In this document: piece after piece, positions 7,750 through 15,261 of the stretch
Layout of the letters: each line of letters opens with the position of its first letter
Numbering within the stretch: position 1 is the first letter of the stretch
Source of the DNA: Gaiella occulta
Lineage (GTDB): Bacteria; Actinomycetota; Thermoleophilia; Gaiellales; Gaiellaceae
Direction of reading: 5' to 3'
Assembly (NCBI RefSeq): GCF_003351045.1
Contig: NZ_QQZY01000007.1
Location: 62,001 to 126,000 of the forward strand
DNA length: 64,000 bases
Position numbers and translations under genes: made by a program
The notes under the pieces: generated by a model
The model's database searches: none
What the model was told of the DNA's origin: nothing
The model's input: the letters and a program-made list of their open reading frames with translations, nothing else

Positions 7750-9195
7750 ATGGGCGTTTCCGTGATGCGGCGCAAGATGTTCATCGGCGGCGAGTTCGTC
7801 GACTCGGTGTCCGGCGAGACGATGGAAATCCTGAATCCGGCCACGGGCGAGGTCATCGCCGAGGTGCCGAGGGGGACGGCGGAGGACGTCGACCGCGCGG
7901 TCGCCGCCGCCGAGAAGGCGTGGGAGACGTGGCGGGAGAGGACGCCGAAGGACCGCATGGAGCTGCTGCTGCGGCTGGCGAACGTGATCGAGGAGAACGC
8001 GGACGAGCTGGCCCGGCTCGAGTCCCTCAACGTCGGCAAGCCGTGGTGGGTCGCGCGCGACGAGCCTCCGCTGATGGTCGACAACCTCCGCTTCTTCGCC
8101 GGCGCGGCCCGCAATCTCGAAGGCAAGGCCGCCGCCGAGTACGTCGAGGGCTACACGTCCATGGTGCGCCGCGAGCCGCTCGGCATCGTCGCAGGCATCG
8201 CGCCGTGGAACTACCCGCTGTTCATGGTGATGTGGAAGCTGGGGCCGGCGCTCGCCGCCGGCAACGTCCAGATCGTCAAGCCGGCCGAGCAGACGCCGCT
8301 GACGACGCTGCGCTTCGTCGAGCTCGCCCAGGAGGTGCTGCCGCCGGGCGTGCTGCAGGTCGTCACCGGGGACGGCGTCCCCGTGGGCGACCGGCTCGTG
8401 CGGCACCCGTCGATCCGCCTCGTCTCGCTGACGGGGGACACGGCGACGGGGAAGCTGATCGCGAAGAACGCCGCCGACACGGTCAAGCGCGTGCACCTCG
8501 AGCTCGGCGGCAAGGCGCCGATGGTCGTGCTCGACGACGCCGACCCGGCCGCCGTCGCCGAGGCGATCAAGATCGGCGGCTACTTCAACTCCGGCCAGGA
8601 CTGCACGGCGTCGTCGCGCATCCTCGTCAGCGAGCGCATCTACGACGACGTCGTCGGCGCCGCCGTCGCCGCGATCGAGTCGATGAGCGTCGGCGACCCG
8701 GCGACGGACGACGAGATCGGGATGGGGCCGGTGATCTCGGCCGAGCAGCAGCAGCGCGTGCTCGGCTTCATCGAGCGCGCCGCCGATGCGAGGGCGACCG
8801 TGCTCACGGGGGGCTCGACGCCGGGCGACCGCGGCTTCTTCGTCTCGCCGACGCTGATCGCGGACGTCGCGCAGGACAGCGAGATCGTCCAGAACGAGGT
8901 GTTCGGGCCGGTCGTCACCGTTCAGCGCTTCGGCTCCGACGAGGAGGCGATCCGGATGGCGAACGACGTGCGCTACGGCCTCGCGTCGTCGGTCTTCTCC
9001 GAGAACGTCGGTCGCGCGATGAAGGTCGCCGCCAGGCTCGACTTCGGGTGCGTGTGGATCAACGAGCACCTGTTCCCGCTCACCTCGGAGATGCCGCACG
9101 GCGGCTTCAAGGAATCCGGGTACGGCAAGGACATGTCCATGTACTCGATGGAGGAGTACACGCGCATCAAGCACGTCTGCGTGAAGCTGGCCTGA
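7750..9195 (+). CDS. Aldehyde dehydrogenase, aminobutyraldehyde dehydrogenase-like
   Basis: 481 residues, standard for NAD(P)-dependent aldehyde dehydrogenases. Visible features are 'IVAGIAPWNYPLFM' (cofactor loop), 'VHLELGGKAP' with the general-base glutamate, and 'FNSGQDCTASSRI' with the catalytic cysteine. The GQDCTA context is common in gamma-aminobutyraldehyde/betaine aldehyde dehydrogenases. It probably oxidises an aminoaldehyde made by the aminotransferase further downstream. ATG 7750 is preferred because GGAGG ends only 1 nt before the alternative ATG at 7741. A TAGGCT -10-like box lies at 7711-7716. Confidence 0.88.
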   Translation: MGVSVMRRKMFIGGEFVDSVSGETMEILNPATGEVIAEVPRGTAEDVDRAVAAAEKAWETWRERTPKDRMELLLRLANVIEENADELARLESLNVGKPWWVARDEPPLMVDNLRFFAGAARNLEGKAAAEYVEGYTSMVRREPLGIVAGIAPWNYPLFMVMWKLGPALAAGNVQIVKPAEQTPLTTLRFVELAQEVLPPGVLQVVTGDGVPVGDRLVRHPSIRLVSLTGDTATGKLIAKNAADTVKRVHLELGGKAPMVVLDDADPAAVAEAIKIGGYFNSGQDCTASSRILVSERIYDDVVGAAVAAIESMSVGDPATDDEIGMGPVISAEQQQRVLGFIERAADARATVLTGGSTPGDRGFFVSPTLIADVAQDSEIVQNEVFGPVVTVQRFGSDEEAIRMANDVRYGLASSVFSENVGRAMKVAARLDFGCVWINEHLFPLTSEMPHGGFKESGYGKDMSMYSMEEYTRIKHVCVKLA

Positions 9196-9280
9196 CCGCG
9201 GCACGCGCGCCCTCGCATCGTCGGCAACCGCCGCCTCTGCATTGACGCGTTGCGCGATTGATGGTAGGAAACACCTCGCA

Positions 9281-9820
9281 TTGCGCAGCAACCGCCTCAC
9301 CGAGCCCGTGCCCGCACCGCCCGCGCGCGGCCCCGTGCGGCGACCGCGCCGCATCGACGCCGTCGACAAGGGCATCATCGAGGCGCTGCAGCGCAACGGG
9401 CGCGAGCCGTTTCGCCGCATCGCCGCCGGGCTCGGCGTCTCCGAGGCGACGATCCGCGCCCGCTACGCGCGGCTGTGCGAGGACAACATCCTGCAGGTCA
9501 CCGGCGTCACCAACCCGCTCGGTCTCGGCTTCGAGGCGCAGGCGATGGTCGGCATCCGCACGGCGGGGCCGCCGGAGCGCGTCGCCGACGAGGTCGCCCG
9601 CTGGGACGAGGCCGACTACGTCGTCGTCACCGCCGGGCAGTTCGACATCCTCGTCGAGCTCGTCTGCGCCGACCGGCGGGCGCTTCTCGACGTGACGAAC
9701 CGGATCCGGTCGCTCGACGACGTCGTCACGACCGAGAGCTTCCTCTACCTCGAGCTGTGGAAGCAGCTCTACGACTGGGGGGCGCGCCTGCACGAGCCCC
9801 CTGCCCAGGAGGTGTCGTGA
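9281..9820 (+). CDS. Lrp/AsnC-family transcriptional regulator
   Basis: About 179 residues. A helix-turn-helix 'RIDAVDKGIIEALQRNGREPFRRIAAGLGVSEATIRARYARL' is followed by the RAM ligand-binding domain ('AQAMVGIRTAGPPERVADEVARWDEADYVVVTAGQFDILVELV'). The start is uncertain: TTG 9281 has AGGAA upstream, GTG 9308 would also leave the HTH intact, and TTG 9242 is possible. It sits between the aldehyde dehydrogenase and the Pot transporter and is likely the local regulator of both. A TTGCGCAGCAA inverted repeat at 9281-9291, overlapping the start, and a TTGCGC at 9250 are possible binding half-sites. Confidence 0.82.
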   Translation: MRSNRLTEPVPAPPARGPVRRPRRIDAVDKGIIEALQRNGREPFRRIAAGLGVSEATIRARYARLCEDNILQVTGVTNPLGLGFEAQAMVGIRTAGPPERVADEVARWDEADYVVVTAGQFDILVELVCADRRALLDVTNRIRSLDDVVTTESFLYLELWKQLYDWGARLHEPPAQEVS

Positions 9821-9851
9821 ACGACGTGACAGCACGCGGCGGGAGACGCCG

Positions 9852-10928
9852 GTGACGGCGGCGGCTCCGAGCGACGTCCGCCTCGAGCGGGTCGTCAAGC
9901 GCTTCGACGAGACGGTCGCCGTCGACGGCATCTCGCTCGAGATCCCGCACGGCTCCTTCTTCGCCATGCTCGGCCCGTCGGGCTGCGGCAAGACGACGAC
10001 GCTGCGCATGATCGGCGGCTTCGAGGAGCCCACGGAAGGCGCGATCTTCCTCGGCGACAGCGACGTCGTCGGCCTGCCGCCGTACAGGCGCGACGTCAAC
10101 ACGGTGTTCCAGAGCTATGCCCTGTTCCCCCACATGACCGTGTTCGACAACGTCGCCTTCGGCCTCGAGCGCAGGGGCGTGGACAGGGCCGAGCGCAGGC
10201 GTCGCGTGCTCGAGATGCTCGAGCTCGTCGACCTCGCCGGCCGCGAGAGCCGCAAGCCGAAGCAGCTCTCCGGCGGCCAGCAGCAGCGCGTCGCCCTCGC
10301 GCGCGCGCTCGTCAACAGCCCGCGCGTGCTGCTGCTCGACGAGCCGCTCGGCGCCCTCGACCTGAAGCTGCGCAAGCAGATGCAGCTCGAGCTGAAGCGG
10401 ATCCAGAGCGACGTCGGCATCACGTTCGTCCACGTCACGCACGACCAGGAGGAGGCGATGACGATGGCGGACACGATCGCGGTCATGAACCTCGGGCGCA
10501 TCGAGCAGCTCGGCAGCCCGGCGGATCTCTACGAGCGGCCGCGCACCGCGTTCGTCGCCAACTTCCTCGGCACGTCCAACCTCCTGCGCGGGCGGGTGGA
10601 GGGGCCGGGCGCGGTCAGGCTCGAGGACGGGACGCTGATCGCCGTCGACACCGCGGGCACGAGCGGCAGCGTGGCCGTCGGCGTCCGCCCCGAGAAGGTG
10701 CGCATCGGGGAGGGGAGCGCCAACACGCTGTCCGGCACGATCCGCGAGAGCGCCTACATCGGGGTCGCCACGCAGATCGTCGTCGCCACGCGGGCGGGCG
10801 ACATCTCCGTCTTCCACCAGAACAGCGAGACGGGTGGTCTCGTGCCGGCTCCGGGCGCGGAGGTCACCGTGAGCTGGAGCCCGGAGTCGAGTTTCGTCGT
10901 CGATCGAGGAGAGGGGATATCCGAATGA
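9852..10928 (+). CDS. potA: Spermidine/putrescine ABC transporter ATPase
   Basis: 358 residues. It has Walker [11 protein letters not shown], signature [15 protein letters not shown], Walker [13 protein letters not shown] and H-loop [12 protein letters not shown]-terminal TOBE domain (about residues 240-355, '[11 protein letters not shown]') is typical of PotA and other importer ATPases. It energises uptake through the two permeases encoded downstream. The GTG start has GGGAG just upstream. The 3' end overlaps the binding-protein gene by 4 bp (ATGA). The substrate class is assigned from the whole operon, not from this subunit alone. Confidence 0.88.
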   Translation: MTAAAPSDVRLERVVKRFDETVAVDGISLEIPHGSFFAMLGPSGCGKTTTLRMIGGFEEPTEGAIFLGDSDVVGLPPYRRDVNTVFQSYALFPHMTVFDNVAFGLERRGVDRAERRRRVLEMLELVDLAGRESRKPKQLSGGQQQRVALARALVNSPRVLLLDEPLGALDLKLRKQMQLELKRIQSDVGITFVHVTHDQEEAMTMADTIAVMNLGRIEQLGSPADLYERPRTAFVANFLGTSNLLRGRVEGPGAVRLEDGTLIAVDTAGTSGSVAVGVRPEKVRIGEGSANTLSGTIRESAYIGVATQIVVATRAGDISVFHQNSETGGLVPAPGAEVTVSWSPESSFVVDRGEGISE

Positions 10929-12067
10929 CAGCCCGAATCACGCGCAGGCAACTCGTCCAGCGTGGCGCCGCCGGCGTCACGCTCCTGTCGCTCCCCGGCC
11001 TGCTCGCCGCCTGCGGCGGCGGTGGGGGCGGTGGCGGCGGCCAGCTCAACGACGTGCTGCGGTTCTCGAACTGGCCGCTCTACATCGACGTCGACGAGAA
11101 GACGAAGAAGCATCCGACGCTCGACGCGTTCACGAAGGAGACCGGCATCAAGGTCGACTACTTCGAGGACATCAACGACAACGCGACCTACTTCGCCAAG
11201 ATCCAGGGCCCGCTCGGCCAGGGGCGCGGCATCGACCGCGACCTCATCGTGATGACCGACAGCTCGCGGTTCCCGGCGCTGCTCATCAAGAAGGGGTGGC
11301 TCGAGAAGCTCGACAGGGACAGGATCCCGAACATCGGGAACCTCGTCGACGCGCAGGCGAGCCCGCCCTTCGACCCCGACCGCTCCTATTCGCTGCCGTG
11401 GCAGTCGGGAATGACGGGGATCGCCTGGAACGAGGACGTCACCGGCCCCGTCACCTCGGTCGACCAGCTCTTCAACGACCCGAAGCTGAAGGGCAAGGTG
11501 ACGGTGCTCTCCGAGTTCGCCGACAGCATCGGGCTCACGATGCTGTCGAACGGCGACGACCCGTCCAAGGTCACGGAGGAGAGCTTCGCGCGCGCGCTGG
11601 CGACGATCCAGAAGGCCGTCGACAGCGGGCAGATCCGCCAGTTCACCGGCAACGACTACGCGCAGCCGCTCACGAAGGGCGACATCGCGGCCGCCGTCGC
11701 CTGGTCGGGCGACGTCGTCCAGCTGCTCGCCGACAACCCCAAGCTGAAGTGGGCGATCCCGGAGAAGGGCGGCATGATCTGGACCGACAACATGCTGATC
11801 CCGCAGGGCGGCAGCGCGCCCACGGCGTCGACGTACATGAACTTCGTCTACGACCCGAAGATCGCCGCCCGGATCGCCGCCTACGTCAACTACGTCACCC
11901 CCGTCAAGGGCGCGCGCGAGGAGCTTGCCAAGACCGACCCGGAGACGGCGAAGAACGCGCTCATCTTCCCGACCGACGACATGCTCTCGCAGGTTCATCA
12001 GTTCGACGCGGAAGCGCTCCAGAACGACGACTACCAGGCCCGCTGGCAGAAGGTGCTCGGCGCCTGA
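10925..12067 (+). CDS. potD: Polyamine ABC transporter substrate-binding lipoprotein (PotD-like)
   Basis: 380 residues. The N-terminus 'TRRQLVQRGAAG' is a twin-arginine-like signal that runs into a LLAAC lipobox (Cys30) and a run of nine glycines, giving a Tat-exported lipoprotein. The body matches PotD/PotF receptors: 'LNDVLRFSNWPLYIDVDEKTKKHPTLDAFTKETGIKVDY', then 'AVAWSGDVVQLLADNPKLKWAIPEKGGMIWTDNMLIPQG'. It binds a polyamine or a similar amine outside the membrane. A 12-bp perfect hairpin lies between this gene and the first permease gene, probably setting a higher level of the receptor than of the permeases. Confidence 0.87.
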   Translation: MTARITRRQLVQRGAAGVTLLSLPGLLAACGGGGGGGGGQLNDVLRFSNWPLYIDVDEKTKKHPTLDAFTKETGIKVDYFEDINDNATYFAKIQGPLGQGRGIDRDLIVMTDSSRFPALLIKKGWLEKLDRDRIPNIGNLVDAQASPPFDPDRSYSLPWQSGMTGIAWNEDVTGPVTSVDQLFNDPKLKGKVTVLSEFADSIGLTMLSNGDDPSKVTEESFARALATIQKAVDSGQIRQFTGNDYAQPLTKGDIAAAVAWSGDVVQLLADNPKLKWAIPEKGGMIWTDNMLIPQGGSAPTASTYMNFVYDPKIAARIAAYVNYVTPVKGAREELAKTDPETAKNALIFPTDDMLSQVHQFDAEALQNDDYQARWQKVLGA

Positions 12068-12077
12068 GCGACCGCGA

Positions 12078-12107
12078 GCGCCGGGAGGCCCGCGAGCCTC
12101 CCGGCGC
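12078..12107 (+). promoter_or_regulatory. Intra-operon hairpin between potD and potB
   Basis: Arms 12078-12089 and 12096-12107 form a perfect 12-bp GC stem (left arm GCGCCGGGAGGC) with loop CCGCGA. No T-run follows. In binding-protein transporter operons such structures commonly protect the upstream receptor mRNA or partly stop transcription. Here the stem also hides a GGGAGG that could act as a ribosome site. Confidence 0.6.
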
Positions 12108-12119
12108 AAGCTTCCACCC

Positions 12120-12977
12120 ATGACCGTCTTCCACCGCTATCGCTGGCTCGCCCCGACGCTCCTGCTGCTGCCGGGTCTCGCCTGGCTCGCGGTGTTCTTC
12201 CTCGTCCCGCTCGGCTTCCTCGGCTACCAGTCGCTGCAGTCGGGCTCGTTCCTCAACGGGTACTCGTTCAGCTGGGCGTTCTCGAACTACGGCGACGCCG
12301 TCGGCACGTACGGCCCCCAGTTCGCGCGCTCGTTCCTCTACGCGGGCATCGCGACCGTGCTGTGCCTGGCGATCGCCTACCCGCTCGTCTACTGGATCGC
12401 GTTCCGCGGTGGACGCTGGAAGAACCTCTTCCTCGTCTTCATCGTCGCCCCGTTCTTCGTCTCGTACCTCGTGCGCACGCTCGCGTGGCTGAACATCCTC
12501 GCCGACGAGGGGCCGGTCGTGCGCGTCCTGCGCGACGTGCACATACTCGGACCCGACGGGCGGCTGCTCGCCACGGCCGTCGCCGTCGTCGCCGGCATCA
12601 CCTACAACTTCCTGCCGTTCATGGCGCTGCCGCTCTACGTCTCGCTCGAGCAGATCGACCCGCGCCTGCTCGAGGCGGCCGAGGATCTCTACGCGAGCAA
12701 GCGTGCGGCGTTCGTGCGCGTGACGCTGCCGCTGTCGGCGCCGGGCATCGTGGCGGGCACGCTGCTCACGTTCATCCCCGCCGCCGGCGACTTCATCAAC
12801 GCGCAGCTCCTCGGCACGCCGAACCAGAAGATGATCGGGAACGTGATCCAGTCGCAGTACCTCGAGCAGATCGACTACCCGTCCGCGGCAGCGCTGTCGT
12901 TCATCCTGATGGCGCTGATCCTCGTCGCGCTCGCCCTGTATGCGAAGGTCGTCGGCACGGAGAAGCTGACCGGATGA
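12120..12977 (+). CDS. potB: Polyamine ABC transporter permease (PotB-like)
   Basis: 285 residues with six predicted membrane segments, starting 'YRWLAPTLLLLPGLAWLAVFFLVPLGFLGYQSL'. The cytoplasmic EAA loop 'LLEAAEDLYASKRAAFVRVTLPLSAPGIVAG' docks on PotA. It pairs with PotC to form the channel. ATG 12120 is taken because it gives the family-typical N-terminus; the intra-operon hairpin ends 12 nt before it. The stop overlaps the next gene by 4 bp. Confidence 0.87.
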   Translation: MTVFHRYRWLAPTLLLLPGLAWLAVFFLVPLGFLGYQSLQSGSFLNGYSFSWAFSNYGDAVGTYGPQFARSFLYAGIATVLCLAIAYPLVYWIAFRGGRWKNLFLVFIVAPFFVSYLVRTLAWLNILADEGPVVRVLRDVHILGPDGRLLATAVAVVAGITYNFLPFMALPLYVSLEQIDPRLLEAAEDLYASKRAAFVRVTLPLSAPGIVAGTLLTFIPAAGDFINAQLLGTPNQKMIGNVIQSQYLEQIDYPSAAALSFILMALILVALALYAKVVGTEKLTG

Positions 12978-13813
12978 AGTGGCTGCGCCGCCACCTGCTG
13001 ACCGGGTACGCGATGCTCGCCTTCGCGTACCTGCTGCTGCCGATCGCGGTCGTGATCCTCTTCTCCCTCAACTCTCCCCGGGGACGCTTCAACTACGTCT
13101 GGCAGGGCTTCACGCTCGACAACTGGGTGCACTGGGACGCCGTTCCGGGACTGCGCGACGCGATCGTCACCTCGCTCGAGATCGGGCTCATCTCGACGCT
13201 CGTCGCGACGGCACTCGGAACGCTGATCGCGCTCGCGCTCGTGCGCCACGACTTCCGCGGCCGCGGGGCGACGAACGTCGTCATCTTCCTGCCGATGTCG
13301 ACGCCCGAGATCGTGCTGGGCGCGTCGCTGCTGACGCTGTTCATCAACCTCCAGGTCGCGCTCGGCTTCGCCACCATCTTCATCGCCCACGTCATGTTCA
13401 TCGTCAGCTACGTCGTCGTCACCGTGAAGGCGCGGCTGATCGGCTTCGACCGCCACCTCGAGGAAGCCGCGATGGACCTCGGCGCCGACGAATGGGTGAC
13501 GTTCCGCAAGGTGACGCTGCCGCTGCTCGCGCCCGCGATCCTCAGCGCCGCGCTGCTCGGGTTCGCGCTCTCGATCGACGACTTCGTCATCACGTACTTC
13601 AACGCCGGCTCGACCACGACCTTCCCGCTGCTCATCTGGGGCGCCGCGCGCGTCTCCGTGCCCCCGCAGATCAACGTCGTCGCGAGCGCCATCTTCCTCG
13701 TCGCGGTCGCCGTCATGATCGGCAACGTCATCCTCGAGAACAGGCGCTCGCGCCGGGGGCAGGAGCCGGTCCTGACCGTCGTCCCCGCGACACGCGCCGC
13801 ATCGGAGCGCTGA
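12974..13813 (+). CDS. potC: Polyamine ABC transporter permease (PotC-like)
   Basis: 279 residues. A hydrophobic start 'LLTGYAMLAFAYLLLPIAVVILFSLNSPRG' is typical of PotC. The EAA loop is 'LEEAAMDLGADEWVTFRKVTLPLLAPAILSA' and is followed by 'DDFVITYFNAGSTTTFPLLIWG', a segment conserved in this permease. It forms the membrane channel with the preceding gene, which it overlaps by 4 bp (ATGA). Only 3 bp separate it from the aminotransferase gene, so transport and metabolism of the substrate appear to be one transcription unit. Confidence 0.87.
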   Translation: MKWLRRHLLTGYAMLAFAYLLLPIAVVILFSLNSPRGRFNYVWQGFTLDNWVHWDAVPGLRDAIVTSLEIGLISTLVATALGTLIALALVRHDFRGRGATNVVIFLPMSTPEIVLGASLLTLFINLQVALGFATIFIAHVMFIVSYVVVTVKARLIGFDRHLEEAAMDLGADEWVTFRKVTLPLLAPAILSAALLGFALSIDDFVITYFNAGSTTTFPLLIWGAARVSVPPQINVVASAIFLVAVAVMIGNVILENRRSRRGQEPVLTVVPATRAASER

Positions 13814-13816
13814 GCC

Positions 13817-15205
13817 GTGCCCACGCCCGCCCGCGACCTGCAGCAGCTCGCCAGGGACCACCTGTGGATGCACTTCACCCGCATGGGCGGGTATGCGGCC
13901 GCCGACGTGCCGATCATCGTCCGCGGCGACGGCTGCTACCTCGAGGACGCGAACGGCAAGCGCTACCTCGACGCGCTTGCCGGCCTCTTCTCCGTCAACA
14001 TCGGCTACGGCTACGGCGAGGAGATCGGCCGCGCTGCGCTCGAGCAGATGCGCGAGCTGCCGTTCTACACGAACTGGTCGTACGCGCACCCGAAGGCGAT
14101 CGAGCTGGCCGCCGAGGTCGCCTCGCTCGCGCCCGGCGACCTCAATCGCGTGTTCTTCGTCTCCGGGGGCTCCGAGGCGGTCGAATCGGCCTGGAAGCTC
14201 GCCCGGCAGTACTACGCCGCCCGCGGCGAGAAGCGGCCGCCGAGCTCCCGCCGCTACAAGGCGATCGCCCGCCACATCGCCTACCACGGCACGACGATGG
14301 GAGCGCTCTCGATCAACGGCATCCCGGCGCTGCGCACGCCGTTCGAGCCGCTCGTGCCCGAGGTGCGCCATGTCCGCAACACGAACCGCTATCACCGGCC
14401 CGCCGGCGAGAGCGAGGCGGAGTTCACGCAGCTCCTGCTCGACGACCTCGAGCAGGCGATCGTCTCGATGGGGCCGGAGACGGTCTGCCTCGTGCACATG
14501 GAGCCGGTCCAGAACGCGGGCGGCTGCCTCACCCCGCCCGCCGGCTACTGGCAGGGCGTGCGCGCCGTCTGCGACAGGTACGACATCCTGCTCTCGGCCG
14601 ACGAGGTGATCACCGGCTTCGGCCGCCTCGGCGCATGGTTCGGCTCGGAGCGCTACGACATCCGGCCCGACATCATCACGTCGGCCAAGGGTCTCTCGTC
14701 CTCGTACGGCCCGATCGGCGCCGTGATCGCCACGGATCGCGTCATGGAGCCGTTCCTCGACTCCACGTCGATGTACGCGCACGGCGTCACCTTCGGCGGC
14801 CACCCCGTCATGTGCGCGATCGCGCTCAAGAACATCGAGATCATGAAGCGCGAGCGCATCGTCGAGCATGTGCGCGATACGCAGGACGTGTTCCGCGCCA
14901 AGCTCGAGACGCTGCTCGACCTCGACATCGTCGGCGACGTGCGCGGCACGGGCTTCTTCTACGCGCTCGAGCTCGTGAAGGACAAGGAGAAGCGGGAGAC
15001 CTTCGACGACGACGAGTGCGAGTCGCTGCTGCGCGGGTTCCTCTCCAACGCCCTCTTCGACGCCGGGCTGATCTGCCGCCAGGACGACCGCGGCGACCCG
15101 GTCGTCCAGATCTCCCCGCCGCTCGTCGCGGGGGAGCGGGAGATGGACGAGATCGTCGGCATCCTCGGCGAGGTGCTCGCCGAGGCGTCGCGCCTCATGC
15201 GGTAG
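13817..15205 (+). CDS. Class III (omega) PLP aminotransferase
   Basis: 462 residues. Class III features are 'GLFSVNIGYGYGEEI', 'FVSGGSEAVESAWKLARQYY', 'ILLSADEVITGFGRLGAWFG' (the aspartate that contacts PLP nitrogen) and 'IITSAKGLSSSYGPIGAV' (Schiff-base lysine in SAKG). The profile fits putrescine/beta-alanine/omega-amino acid:pyruvate aminotransferases. With the Pot importer upstream and an aminobutyraldehyde-type dehydrogenase in the same module, the simplest reading is transamination of an imported diamine or omega-amino acid followed by oxidation of the aldehyde. GTG start at 13817, 3 bp after the permease stop. Confidence 0.86.
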   Translation: MPTPARDLQQLARDHLWMHFTRMGGYAAADVPIIVRGDGCYLEDANGKRYLDALAGLFSVNIGYGYGEEIGRAALEQMRELPFYTNWSYAHPKAIELAAEVASLAPGDLNRVFFVSGGSEAVESAWKLARQYYAARGEKRPPSSRRYKAIARHIAYHGTTMGALSINGIPALRTPFEPLVPEVRHVRNTNRYHRPAGESEAEFTQLLLDDLEQAIVSMGPETVCLVHMEPVQNAGGCLTPPAGYWQGVRAVCDRYDILLSADEVITGFGRLGAWFGSERYDIRPDIITSAKGLSSSYGPIGAVIATDRVMEPFLDSTSMYAHGVTFGGHPVMCAIALKNIEIMKRERIVEHVRDTQDVFRAKLETLLDLDIVGDVRGTGFFYALELVKDKEKRETFDDDECESLLRGFLSNALFDAGLICRQDDRGDPVVQISPPLVAGEREMDEIVGILGEVLAEASRLMR

Positions 15206-15261
15206 GCGGCGTCGCCGCGCCTCCGAGGCGTCCGCTGCGTGGGCGGAAGCGTGGCATGCCG

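Noticed and set aside
9817-9855. A 12-codon GTG ORF between the Lrp gene and potA
   Set aside because: It overlaps the Lrp stop, has no specific amino-acid run and no terminator follows. There is nothing to separate it from chance.
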